Assembly: GCA_934615645.1 (NCBI GenBank)
Contig: CAKTTR010000017.1
Coordinates: forward strand, 1 to 32,618
Length of the DNA: 32,618 nt
Direction: 5' to 3'
Origin: an uncultured Oscillospiraceae bacterium
Lineage (GTDB): Bacteria; Bacillota; Clostridia; Oscillospirales; Oscillospiraceae
This document shows positions 1-7,288 of this stretch, piece by piece (position 1 is the first letter of the stretch; every line of letters starts with the position of its first letter). Position numbers and translations under genes: made by a program. The notes below the pieces were generated by a model that did not search any database, was not told the DNA's origin, and saw nothing but the letters and a program-made list of their open reading frames with translations.

Positions 1-1090
1 GTACAAAGGTCGGCGTCAGCGTACTGAACTCTGTGCTCTTTGGCATACCTTCGATGACAATTCTACTGTTAGAATCTGGCGTAGCCGTTCTTCCACCGAT
101 TGTAAAGCTCTTTAGCAGCGCGACGCTGGACTTGTCGCCCTCTGCCAGCGGGACGAAACTCGCCGATACCGTAAACTCGCCGTACGGGATAGGCTGCGAC
201 ATCGTGTTCGGATCGGTCGCATCCATTGTGTAGTCTACCGACTGACCTTCCGCACCTGTCACAGTGAATTTGTCGAGCTTATATCCTTCTTCCGGGAAAG
301 CTTCCCATACGATAGGATCTCCAGAATAAAGGCCTCCGTAAGAGGGGCCAATCTGACCATGTTCCTGCTGGTACTTGCAAATCAGAGTCGCCTTTCGATT
401 ATCCATAATCGTAATAGTTTTTTCCTGCACAATGCCATTATTGGCGCCACCTGTAGGTGTCCATTTCAATGTCAGACTGATCGTGCCGTTTGCTAGAAAC
501 CAGTTAACTACTGCACTTTTTTTATCGCTACTGATGGTCGCAGCATTTTCTGGATTAACCGAGGTAATCTCACCACGGAATCCATATAGCTGTAGCAGTG
601 AGTTCTTTGCTGTTTTATCAGGTTTTATTTCTCGTTGGCTAGCACTAAGGGCATATTTCAGAACATCCGGTCTCATCACAACTTCTTCTGTTACTGTTTC
701 TGAAACAGGATAAGAAAGCGAGTAAAAGGGACACGAATCTTGGATGAAATATAACCTGTAAGTTACGTCGTCTTTGCCTGGTTTCGAAATGGTGAGGTCA
801 TACACATGAGTGGTGCTCTTAATTTTAACTGTTTGGTTTATTGTGACATCGCTGTCTACACCCTCCAGTTGGGCTGCTTTTATCAACTTATGCGCTCCAT
901 AAAACACAACAGTTTTTGTTTTATGGTCAATAGCGTTCGTAGTAGCTTCACATATTATATTGTCACCGTTTTTTAGAATAAGCTTTGTAAAGTTACACCA
1001 GTCATCTTCGCTTTCCGCAAAAACATTGATAGAAAAAACTGATAATAGTATTGCTGCTATCAAAAGCAGAGTCACTGTCCTTTTTTTCAT
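1..1090 (-). CDS. Secreted multi-domain beta-sandwich protein, 3' end outside window
   Basis: An open frame starts at ATG 1090 and stays open to base 1, so at least 363 residues are visible and the C-terminus is missing. An AGGAGG ribosome site lies just upstream. Residues 1-25 form a signal peptide (MKKR, hydrophobic core, cleavage after NVFA). The rest looks like extracellular beta-sandwich material: a segment VYDLTISKPGKDDVTYRLYF resembles cadherin-like/Ig-like modules, followed by more threonine- and valine-rich strands. No enzyme motif is visible. It lies 93 bases downstream of the DUF4430 gene on the same strand, so it is probably the second gene of the cobalamin-riboswitch transcription unit, and I infer a surface or secreted role in corrinoid capture. 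A missing C-terminal domain could change this reading. Confidence 0.8.
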   Translation of the reverse strand, partial: MKKRTVTLLLIAAILLSVFSINVFAESEDDWCNFTKLILKNGDNIICEATTNAIDHKTKTVVFYGAHKLIKAAQLEGVDSDVTINQTVKIKSTTHVYDLTISKPGKDDVTYRLYFIQDSCPFYSLSYPVSETVTEEVVMRPDVLKYALSASQREIKPDKTAKNSLLQLYGFRGEITSVNPENAATISSDKKSAVVNWFLANGTISLTLKWTPTGGANNGIVQEKTITIMDNRKATLICKYQQEHGQIGPSYGGLYSGDPIVWEAFPEEGYKLDKFTVTGAEGQSVDYTMDATDPNTMSQPIPYGEFTVSASFVPLAEGDKSSVALLKSFTIGGRTATPDSNSRIVIEGMPKSTEFSTLTPTFV

Positions 1091-1183
1091 AGACCTCCTC
1101 TTTTCTGATACAAGGGGGGAGGGCAACACTTTTGCACTGCCCTGCCAGGCATTATTTCATGTTCTACTCAGTGTTGCTGGTGT

Positions 1184-2299
1184 TTAGTTGAACGAATCGC
1201 TGAACGACGAGACAAAGCCCCACACAATGGTATCGCCGTTCTGCAGGACGTAATTGCTGGCGCCTGTCATTGGCGTTTCGCCATTGACCTTGTACATCCA
1301 ACCAGCCGAACCGCCTGCGGTCAGACCGCCGATGCCGGTGACATACGCACCATAGCTGCTATTCGTGTAATCGACGGTGATATTGGCCGTAGAAGCCGTT
1401 GCAAGCAGTGCGTCCATGACCGTCTTGCCGCTGTCGAACGTCACATATACCGTGCCGGTGCTGCCGATGCTCGCGGCGCGCATTGCAGCCTGAAGTGCTT
1501 CAGCCTTCGCAGGATCATTTGCATGATCCGTGTTGAAGCGGAGCGAAACCGTGATGGATGCGCCGCTCTTTGTCACAGCCATGTAGTAGTTGCGGCTCAT
1601 GGAACCGTTCGTGACAGTGATCGTTTTGTTCGAGTTTGTCATATTCAGCGTGTAGCTGCCGTCCGTATTTGCGGTAATGCAGTTACCGGAAATGGTCGTG
1701 CCGCTGGGCAGTGCCGCATTCAGCGTCAGCGCACTGAGATTAGCATTTGTATCCCTCAGCATAGTGCTGGCCGTGTAGGCGATGCCGGTCCAGCCGTCTT
1801 CATAACCAGAGTTGCCGATGTTCGGGTTCTGGACATTAACTGCACTATTGGTAACCGCAGAACCGTTAACGGTGAAGGTTACATTCAGCGGATCGTTGCC
1901 ATCGATACCTACAATGCCGCTTTTCAGACCGGCCGCAAAGTGGTAAACGGTCCCGTCAACTGTTACGTCGCAGCACTTGTTGAATAGGTCAACAGTCGCG
2001 GAATAGGTTCTTTCAGTTTCGTCGTAGTCAAAAACGACCCCGTCTGCGGTAGGAACGCTATCTGCCGCAAACATGATATCTGCATTCCGCAGGGAATACT
2101 CGGATTTTGAACAACCACCTGCACCTGTGAGGGTCGCTCTTACATAGATTTCGCCGTTGACTGTGTCAATGCTTGCGGCTTATCCGTTGATTCTTGCGCT
2201 GGTGATGCTGCCGCCGTCTCGTGCAAACGCCGTGATACTCAAACTGAGCACCATAACGAGAGCCAGCAGCAGAGCAGTCAATCTTTTGAAGTTTTTCAT
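1184..2299 (-). pseudogene. Secreted DUF4430 (transcobalamin C-terminal-like) protein with in-frame TAA
   Basis: The natural start is ATG 2299, with AAGGAG ten bases upstream and a clear signal peptide (MKNFKRL, hydrophobic core, SITAFA). Codon 40 (2182-2180) is TAA, yet the same frame continues coherently to the stop at 1184, giving 372 codons in all. The only later ATG near the break (2074) has no ribosome site and would lose the signal peptide. The C-terminal about 70 residues match the DUF4430 family by eye (VMDALLATA, GIGGLTAGGSAGWMYKVNG, LQNGDTIVWGF), the fold related to the C-terminal domain of transcobalamin and intrinsic factor. The middle is repetitive beta-sandwich. Being the first gene behind a cobalamin riboswitch fits a corrinoid-binding role, which is inference. 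A nonsense mutation or a sequencing error explains the TAA best. Confidence 0.8.
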
Positions 2300-2720
2300 C
2301 TTGATACGCTCCTTTTTATCATTTTACCCCATGTTAGACAGCTTGGATGGGGCAGTCCAAGCCGCCCGCAATTTTAGAAAAATGGAACGTAGGATTGCGA
2401 AACCTACGGTGTGCCCAAGCAAAGATTGATATACAAAGCTTGCTATGCTTTTGGATTTCCCCGGTTCCGCGTTCCCGGCTCAAAACCGGCGATATCAAGC
2501 AAGTCGGAAAATGACACGCTGGGCGCTGCGCAGGGCGGTCACGCCATCGCCAAGCCGCTTTCTGTGCAGCTGTGCTGTTCGCAGATGTCCGTATTTTATT
2601 GTTTTTAGGGCTGGCTTTGGCTTGCTGCGGTAAAGCAGCATACGAAAAAAACAAAGCGCCTAACCGGAAGCATATTACGCACCAGTGCGCCGCGATTCCT
2701 CACACATGGTGCAAAAATGC
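2300..2720. other. Long non-coding stretch between riboswitch terminator and first gene
   Basis: About 420 bases separate the terminator from the DUF4430 start. The open frames here have no ribosome site and no recognisable product. Two short inverted repeats are visible (about 2389-2409, CGTAGG arms; about 2468-2490, CCGG arms). I see no promoter that I would defend. It may be untranslated leader or degraded intergenic repeat. Confidence 0.4.
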
Positions 2721-2756
2721 AAAAAGGCCGTGGCAGAATCTAGTTCTGCCACGGCC
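2721..2756 (-). terminator. Intrinsic terminator of the cobalamin riboswitch
   Basis: A perfect 13-bp stem (2726-2738 with 2744-2756, loop 2739-2743) is followed on the minus strand by five T (2725-2721). It directly follows the cobalamin aptamer, so it is the likely expression platform: ligand binding would favour termination before the downstream secreted-protein genes. Confidence 0.85.
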
Positions 2757-2774
2757 GATGTTTCCGTGCCCAAT

Positions 2775-3015
2775 TTGCGCTCTGGAGGCGCCCACGCATC
2801 ACCAAGTCTTCTGGCTCATGCAGCCGGGCGCGGCAGAAAACCTGCCAAAAACGCCCCGCGCGGCTTCCTGCCTTCTCATGAGCTCCCGCCCACAATGGCC
2901 GCCTTTCAGCGCAAAGCCGCGCAGCTGCAAATACAGCTACGGGGTAAGCCCCGGATTCTCACCGGGTTCCTTTTATCCCCCCGCCACGCAGTGCAGCAAC
3001 GAAAGGGATGATGAT
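2775..3015 (-). ncRNA. Cobalamin riboswitch
   Basis: Read on the minus strand, 2970-2941 contains the core GGAACCCGGTGAGAATCCGG followed by GGCTTACCCCG, matching the conserved GGTGA-AATCC core of cobalamin aptamers. Further on, 2816-2803 reads AGCCAGAAGACTTG, a good match to the B12 box. Between them are GC-rich arms as expected for the peripheral stems. It is preceded by a strong promoter and followed by an intrinsic terminator, so it should switch off the downstream minus-strand secreted proteins when B12 is abundant. Aptamer boundaries are approximate. Confidence 0.92.
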
Positions 3016-3040
3016 ACGACGTATTTCTTTTACTATGTCC

Positions 3041-3069
3041 AAGATACCACAGCATCGCACAATTGTCAA
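3041..3069 (-). promoter_or_regulatory. Sigma-A-type promoter for the cobalamin riboswitch unit
   Basis: Minus strand TTGACA (3069-3064), a 17-base spacer and TATCTT (3046-3041). Transcription would begin about 3034, just upstream of the aptamer. Confidence 0.8.
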
Positions 3070-3156
3070 TAGCTTTTTGTGTATCTTCGCGGCATCTTAA
3101 CAACTGTCCCCCAAATAATTCGCTACAGTCGAACCGAGTTCGGCAGCATTTTTCGG

Positions 3157-3185
3157 TTGTCAAACCGGCGCGAAGCGAGTATAAT
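3157..3185 (+). promoter_or_regulatory. Sigma-A-type promoter of murI
   Basis: TTGTCA (3157-3162), a 17-base spacer and a perfect TATAAT (3180-3185), 38 bases before the murI start. It is divergent from the riboswitch promoter. Confidence 0.8.
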
Positions 3186-3222
3186 AAAAAATAAACGAAA
3201 CTCGCAAAAGGAGGCGCGCGCG

Positions 3223-4002
3223 TTGGAAACACAAGCGGGAAAAATTCTGGTCTTCGACTCCGGCCTGGGCGGCCTGAGCGTCCTGCGGCAGCTGCGCAGG
3301 CTGATGCCCCAGGAGAATTTTCTCTATTTTGGCGACTCCGCCTTCGCCCCCTACGGCACGCGCCCGACCCAGCAGGTCCGCAAGCTGACCCTCGCCCGCA
3401 TCGGCGAATGGATGGACGGCGAGACGAAGGCCGTCGTCATTGCCTGCAATACCGCCACCGCCGCCGCCATCGAGACCCTGCGCCAGGCGTACCCGCGCCA
3501 GATCATCATTGGCGTCGAACCGGCCCTCAAGCTGGCCGCGGAGCGCTTCCCCGGCGGCCGCATCCTCGTCATGGGCACAGAGGTCACCCTCCGGGAGCAG
3601 AAATTCGCCACCCTGATGGAGCGCTTCACGCCGACCCACCAGATCGTCAAGGTCCCCTGCCCCGGCCTCGTCGAGTGCATCGAGCAGGGCCAGCTGGAGG
3701 GGCCGGCGGTTGACGCCGTCCTCGCCCGCTGTCTGGGGCCGCACCTGCACGAGCCGGTGGACGCCGTCGTCCTGGGCTGCACCCACTATCCCTTTGTGCG
3801 CCGCCAGATCGCGCGCCGCGTCGGCGCGGACGCCGCCATCTTCGACGGCGGCGAAGGCACCGCCCGGGAGACGATGCGCCGCCTCGCCCAGCGCGGCCTG
3901 CTGCGCCAGGGCGGCGAAGGGTCCGTCACGCTGCGAAACTCCCGCAACACGCCGGAAATCCTGGCCCTCTCCCAGAGGCTGCTGGACCTGCCCGCGCTCT
4001 AG
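3223..4002 (+). CDS. murI: Glutamate racemase
   Basis: Interconverts L- and D-glutamate to supply D-Glu for peptidoglycan precursors in the cytoplasm. I place the start at TTG 3223 because AAAAGGAGG lies at 3206-3214 and upstream in-frame sequence overlaps the promoter; this gives 259 residues, normal for the family. Visible motifs are VFDSGLGGLSVL (10-21), FGDSAFAPYG (36-45), the first catalytic cysteine in ACNTATAAA (C75) and the second in LGCTHYPF (C186). It is a single-gene unit with its own promoter and a strong terminator downstream. Confidence 0.96.
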   Translation: METQAGKILVFDSGLGGLSVLRQLRRLMPQENFLYFGDSAFAPYGTRPTQQVRKLTLARIGEWMDGETKAVVIACNTATAAAIETLRQAYPRQIIIGVEPALKLAAERFPGGRILVMGTEVTLREQKFATLMERFTPTHQIVKVPCPGLVECIEQGQLEGPAVDAVLARCLGPHLHEPVDAVVLGCTHYPFVRRQIARRVGADAAIFDGGEGTARETMRRLAQRGLLRQGGEGSVTLRNSRNTPEILALSQRLLDLPAL

Positions 4003-4023
4003 GGCGCTATCCACAAAAAATTC

Positions 4024-4068
4024 CCCGCCGCCGGAGAGCCCATTCCAGGCCCCCGGCGGCGGGTTTTT
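4024..4068 (+). terminator. Intrinsic terminator of murI
   Basis: An 11-bp GC-rich stem (4024-4034 with 4053-4063) is followed by five T (4064-4068), 22 bases after the murI stop. Confidence 0.88.
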
Positions 4069-4095
4069 CGATCCGATCCGGCGCCCGCAGAGCGC

Positions 4096-4142
4096 AAAAA
4101 CGCCGGGCGGCGCAAACAAACATTGCGCGCCGCCCGGCGTTT
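4096..4142 (-). terminator. Intrinsic terminator of secG
   Basis: A long GC-rich inverted repeat (arms about 4101-4112 and 4129-4140), followed on the minus strand by a T run (4100-4096). It sits immediately after the secG stop and converges with the murI terminator. Confidence 0.85.
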
Positions 4143-4149
4143 GCCGTTC

Positions 4150-4395
4150 TTATTTCAGGAGCAGCAGGTCAATCGCCAGCGTCAGGATGATAAAGACGAT
4201 CGCGATCCACTTCGTCGCTCTGGAGAGCTTGGCGTCCATCGTTTTGGCGTTGCCGCGGCTCATAAAGGACTCGCCAGCACCAGCGATCGCGCCGGATAGG
4301 CCAGCAGATTTGCCGGACTGCAGCGTCACGACCAGCGTCAGCGCGACTGCCGACAGGGCCTGGATGATGAGTAAGATCGTTTTCAAAGTATCCAT
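4150..4395 (-). CDS. secG: Preprotein translocase subunit SecG
   Basis: Small auxiliary membrane subunit of the SecYEG channel. The start at ATG 4395 follows TTGGAGGAATACG and gives 81 residues, the usual size. The first transmembrane helix is residues 5-25 (ILLIIQALSAVALTLVVTL), followed by the family signature QSGKSAGLSGAIAGAGES and a second helix near the C-terminus (WIAIVFIILTLAIDLLLL). A longer in-frame extension upstream to 4461 would cover the promoter and is rejected. It is monocistronic, with its own promoter and terminator. Confidence 0.95.
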   Translation of the reverse strand: MDTLKTILLIIQALSAVALTLVVTLQSGKSAGLSGAIAGAGESFMSRGNAKTMDAKLSRATKWIAIVFIILTLAIDLLLLK

Positions 4396-4473
4396 CGTAT
4401 TCCTCCAAAATGCCGACCGCCCTGCGGCATGGCCCGGCAAAAATCTTTCGTATTCGCTCAAAAAGCACTGCTA

Positions 4474-4502
4474 TTTTAGCATGTTTTCCCGCGGGAATCA
4501 AG
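4474..4502 (-). promoter_or_regulatory. Sigma-A-type promoter of secG
   Basis: Minus strand TTGATT (4502-4497), a 17-base spacer and TAAAAT (4479-4474). It lies between the prfB stop and the secG start. A small GC hairpin followed by T6 (about 4537-4511) just upstream may terminate prfB but is weak. Confidence 0.7.
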
Positions 4503-4548
4503 GCTTATTTTCAAAAAAGCCGCCCCCGCCGGGGATTTTTTGCATTTT

Positions 4549-5670
4549 TTACTTTGTGGCCCAATTGCCTGTCGCGGCGCAGGTCAGATAGGCGTTGATG
4601 AAGCCGTCGATATTGCCGTCCATGACGGCGTTGATGTTCGTGACCTCATAGCCCGTGCGGGTGTCCTTGGCCAGGGTGTAGGGCATGAAGACGTAGGAGC
4701 GGATTTGGCTGCCCCACTCGATCTTCTGCTGCACGCCCTTGATATCCGAGATCTTCTCCAGGTGCTCCCGCTCCTTGATCTCGATGAGCTTCGACCGCAG
4801 CATCCGCATACAGTATTCCCGGTTCTGGAATTGGTCGCGCTGCGTCTGGCAGGAAACGACGATGCCCGTCGCCTTGTGGATCAGGCGGACTGCCGAAGAT
4901 GTCTTATTGATGTGCTGGCCGCCTGCGCCGGAGGAGCGGTAGACCTGCATTTCGATATCCTCCGGGCGGATATCGACCTCCATGGAGTCGTCGATCTCCG
5001 GGATGACCTCGACGGCGGAGAACGAAGTATGCCGCCGCCCCGCCGCGTCAAAGGGCGAGACCCGCACCAGCCGGTGCACGCCGGATTCGCTCTTCAAAAA
5101 GCCGTAGGCATTGGGCCCCTCCACCAGGATGCTGGCGGATTTCAGCCCGGCCTCTTCGCCTTCGAGATAGTCCATGATTTTATAGGTATAGCCGTGCTGC
5201 TCCGCCCAGCGGGTGTACATCCGGTAGAGCATCTGGCACCAGTCCTGCGCCTCCGTCCCGCCAGCGCCGGCCTGGAAGGAGACCAGGGCGTTGTTGGCGT
5301 CGTATTCGCCGGTCAGAAGCGTCTCCAGGCGGGCCTGCTCCATGTGCTCTTCCAGGGTGGCGTAGCCGTCGCGCAGCTCGCCCAGCATGGAGTCGTCATC
5401 CTCCTCCAGGGCCATCTCGCAGATCGTCATCAAGTCGTCCCACGTGGCGCACATTTTTTCGTAGCGCTCGCATTTTGTCTCCAACTGGCGACATTTGCGG
5501 ACGATCTCCTGGGATTTCGACGGGTCATCCCAGAAGCCCGGCGCTTCCTGCATCGCATGGTAGCGCTCAAGTTCGTTTTTCGCGCCTTCGATATTCAAAG
5601 ACTGCCCCAAATCATCCAGCTTCGGGCGCAGATCGTGCAGCTTTCCTTTGTATTCTTCAAATTCGATCAT
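4549..5670 (-). CDS. prfB: Peptide chain release factor 2
   Basis: Recognises UGA and UAA stop codons and triggers peptidyl-tRNA hydrolysis. The protein has 373 residues. The stop-codon recognition tripeptide SPF is at 205-207 (RVSPFDAAGRR), which separates RF2 from RF1, and the catalytic GGQ is at 250-252 (SGAGGQHINKTSSAV). The start ATG 5670 follows GAGAAGGATAGT. The frame is continuous around codons 20-30, where many RF2 genes need a programmed +1 frameshift, so no frameshift is needed here. Transcribed from a good promoter at 5704-5732. Confidence 0.96.
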   Translation of the reverse strand: MIEFEEYKGKLHDLRPKLDDLGQSLNIEGAKNELERYHAMQEAPGFWDDPSKSQEIVRKCRQLETKCERYEKMCATWDDLMTICEMALEEDDDSMLGELRDGYATLEEHMEQARLETLLTGEYDANNALVSFQAGAGGTEAQDWCQMLYRMYTRWAEQHGYTYKIMDYLEGEEAGLKSASILVEGPNAYGFLKSESGVHRLVRVSPFDAAGRRHTSFSAVEVIPEIDDSMEVDIRPEDIEMQVYRSSGAGGQHINKTSSAVRLIHKATGIVVSCQTQRDQFQNREYCMRMLRSKLIEIKEREHLEKISDIKGVQQKIEWGSQIRSYVFMPYTLAKDTRTGYEVTNINAVMDGNIDGFINAYLTCAATGNWATK

Positions 5671-5703
5671 ACTATCCTTCTCTTTCCTGCTTCATTTCTT
5701 ATT

Positions 5704-5732
5704 AGTATAAAATAAAAACGCCCCGCTGTAAA
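5704..5732 (-). promoter_or_regulatory. Sigma-A-type promoter of prfB
   Basis: Minus strand TTTACA (5732-5727), a 17-base spacer and TATACT (5709-5704), 34 bases upstream of the prfB start. Confidence 0.75.
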
Positions 5733-5776
5733 GAGAAATCCACGAATTTCTTTCCCGCCGCGCCCAGAATGCGTCC

Positions 5777-5866
5777 TCACCGCGCGCTGACGCAGTATTC
5801 CTCCTCCGCAAAGATCAGGTCGTCAATATCCCCCGCCTCGCAGCCGTTACAGCCGAATCCGTGCTC
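5777..5866 (-). CDS. Possible 29-residue CxxC peptide of unknown function
   Basis: The frame starts at ATG 5866 behind a strong purine-rich site (AAGGGGGGAGCGAG) and ends at 5777. It contains CNGC, an acidic stretch DIDDLIFAEEEYC and no hydrophobic segment; the CxxC could bind zinc. The same frame is open further upstream (to 6106), with more cysteines (TCGRKNC), so the real protein might be longer, starting near 6031. But the longest version would run through the tRNA-Arg promoter, and upstream starts lack ribosome sites. I do not recognise the family. It precedes prfB on the same strand but the prfB promoter lies between them. Confidence 0.35.
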   Translation of the reverse strand, partial: EHGFGCNGCEAGDIDDLIFAEEEYCVSAR

Positions 5867-6056
5867 CATCTCGCTCCCCCCTTTTGCCCTGCAGCATAAT
5901 AGTAAGCCTGCGCCCGCTCCCCGCCCCGCAAGTCGGGCAAAACGGCGCACAAAAACGTCCCGCCCCGGCATCGCCTCAGTCTCACGGCGCCAGCGCGGGC
6001 AGTTTTTTCGCCCACAGGTCAGTATATGCATCTGCCTGCAAAAAAGCACGGGATTC

Positions 6057-6085
6057 TTGACAGGCAGCACAATATTGTTTATAGT
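6057..6085 (+). promoter_or_regulatory. Sigma-A-type promoter of tRNA-Arg
   Basis: TTGACA (6057-6062), a 17-base spacer and TATAGT (6080-6085), about 60 bases before the tRNA. Confidence 0.8.
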
Positions 6086-6145
6086 AATGTATGCACCGCA
6101 CCCCACACCGCCGCTTTGGCCGGGCGCGCCGGGAAATACCGATCC

Positions 6146-6220
6146 GCTCCCTTAGTTAAATGGATATAACAAGCCCCTCCTAAGGGTTAATTGTCAGTTC
6201 GATTCTGGCAGGGAGTGCCA
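6146..6220 (+). tRNA. tRNA-Arg (anticodon CCT)
   Basis: The acceptor stem GCTCCCT (6146-6152) pairs with AGGGAGT (6210-6216), with G discriminator and an encoded CCA (6218-6220). The anticodon stem (6172-6176 with 6184-6188) presents loop CTCCTAA with CCT at 6179-6181, which reads AGG. The T arm is GTCAG-TTCGATT-CTGGC (6193-6209). Own promoter upstream and hairpin terminator immediately downstream. Confidence 0.95.
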
Positions 6221-6258
6221 CACCGCCGCAAGCAGCCATGCTTGCGGCGGTGTTTTGC
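6221..6258 (+). terminator. Intrinsic terminator of tRNA-Arg
   Basis: A perfect 13-bp stem (6221-6233 with 6241-6253) is followed by TGTTTT, starting directly after the tRNA CCA end. Confidence 0.82.
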
Positions 6259-6271
6259 ACCCCTGACTGTG

Positions 6272-6313
6272 CAATGCGCCCTGCTGCCAAATTTTTGGCG
6301 GCAGGGCGCATTG
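6272..6313. terminator. Large inverted repeat downstream of the ATC-hydrolase gene
   Basis: Arms 6272-6288 and 6297-6313 form a 17-bp stem with one G-T pair and an AT-only loop. It lies 30 bases past the minus-strand stop at 6344. No clear T run follows on either strand, so its terminator role is likely but unproven. Confidence 0.5.
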
Positions 6314-6343
6314 TATTTCGGGGCATCGCACTTTTCTTGGCGC

Positions 6344-7045
6344 TTACCGGTTGCGCCGGTAGCCTGCTTCGTCGCGGTATTCCGGGTGGGCTTTGCAGTA
6401 GTCGTCTTGGTCACCGCAGATGGCGTAGTCGCACTTGCAGCCGTTGGCGCAGGTCGTCTTGCGCACCAGGCAGGCGTGGAGCAGCTCCATGGAGGTATAA
6501 TCCGGATTGCAGAGAGCGGGCATGACCTCCTGCAGCCCATGCCGCGCGGCAAACTCCGCCGCGGGGCAATGGGTAAACTCATAATAGATCGGCCCGTCCT
6601 TTTGAAACGGGGCGACGTGCATCTCATAATCCCCCCACCGGTCGCACTGCTTTTTGGCCCGCCGGAAGGCGAAATACAGCAGCCGCTTAAACAGTGGCCG
6701 GTTTACATCCACAAACGTCAGCTTGCGGAAGGACGGCAGGAAGAGCGCCCCTTCCATCTCCTCGATCTCCCCCAGGCTGGTGACCCCCCGGCAGATGACA
6801 TAATAGGCCATCAGCGCGATGCAGTCATAGGTGCCGCCGGGGCCGTTGTGAAAATTCTTTTTCCCGCCCAGGTCTGTCCGCCAGTCGGAAAGGAATTCGA
6901 CATACTGCTGCTGCACCCGCGTCCAGACTGCCTCCCGCTCTTCCAGCGGGTAATGCAGCGCAATGCGGCTCTGGATCTGCTTCTTGCAAGGCTTGGAATA
7001 GAGCACATGGCAGGTTCTATCAAATTGCAAAGCTTTGTCTTCCAT
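6344..7045 (-). CDS. L-2-amino-thiazoline-4-carboxylic acid hydrolase family protein
   Basis: The start at ATG 7045 follows AAGAAGGTGG and gives 233 residues. The sequence fits the ATC-hydrolase-like family: the stretch GDYEMHVAPF followed by YYEFTHCPAAEFAARHGL and MPALCNPDYTSMELLHACLV, ending in a cysteine-rich segment (TTCANGCKCDYAICGD). Characterised ATC hydrolases open 2-amino-thiazoline-4-carboxylate to N-carbamoyl-cysteine, but the family is broad and the substrate here is unknown. No signal peptide is seen. It has its own strong promoter at 7205-7233 and an unusual structured leader of about 150 bases. Confidence 0.8.
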   Translation of the reverse strand: MEDKALQFDRTCHVLYSKPCKKQIQSRIALHYPLEEREAVWTRVQQQYVEFLSDWRTDLGGKKNFHNGPGGTYDCIALMAYYVICRGVTSLGEIEEMEGALFLPSFRKLTFVDVNRPLFKRLLYFAFRRAKKQCDRWGDYEMHVAPFQKDGPIYYEFTHCPAAEFAARHGLQEVMPALCNPDYTSMELLHACLVRKTTCANGCKCDYAICGDQDDYCKAHPEYRDEAGYRRNR

Positions 7046-7198
7046 CGTTCCACCTTCTTTTCTTCGATCGCACGGCAATCCGATCACTGCACCAGTTAGT
7101 TTCCGCTAACTGGTGCATTCAAAAAAAGCCGCCCACCGGCAGCCGCGCGGTCTTCTGTATCCAGTTTTCAGAATGCGGCGCTCCCGCATTCCTCGGTT
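7046..7198 (-). promoter_or_regulatory. Structured 5' leader of the ATC-hydrolase gene
   Basis: Reading the minus strand from about 7198 there are three hairpins before the start codon: 7191-7171 (8-bp stem), a small GC hairpin (7140-7128) followed by seven T (7127-7121), and a perfect 12-bp stem (7117-7106 with 7099-7088). The T run makes the second a possible attenuator; the third lies close to the ribosome site. I recognise no known riboswitch class. Confidence 0.5.
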
Positions 7199-7204
7199 TT
7201 CTCC

Positions 7205-7233
7205 ATTATAAACGCGCCCAGCAGGCTTGTCAA
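7205..7233 (-). promoter_or_regulatory. Sigma-A-type promoter of the ATC-hydrolase gene
   Basis: Minus strand perfect TTGACA (7233-7228), a 17-base spacer and perfect TATAAT (7210-7205). It abuts the tfoX-like gene's terminal inverted repeat. Confidence 0.85.
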
Positions 7234-7277
7234 GCCCGGCGCGCAGGCCGGGCCAAAAGGCGGCCTGCGCGCCGGGC
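7234..7277 (-). terminator. Terminal inverted repeat of the TfoX-like gene
   Basis: A perfect 17-bp GC-rich stem (7234-7250 with 7261-7277, 10-base loop), starting 12 bases past the stop at 7289. It is not followed by a T run, because the next promoter's TTGACA follows directly. Confidence 0.55.
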
Positions 7278-7288
7278 AGCAATTGCCC

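Noticed and set aside
2180..2182. Recoded stop codon (selenocysteine)
   Set aside because: The codon is TAA, and other genes in the window use TAA as a normal stop.
2334..2654. 106-residue minus-strand open frame in the riboswitch-gene gap
   Set aside because: No ribosome site, no recognisable domain, composition of translated intergenic DNA.
4540..5715. 391-residue plus-strand open frame opposite prfB
   Set aside because: prfB on the minus strand has SPF and GGQ motifs; the plus frame is a shadow.
5777..6106. Full 109-residue version of the small cysteine protein
   Set aside because: Its 5' part lies over the strong tRNA-Arg promoter and its start lacks a ribosome site; only the short version is kept, with low confidence.
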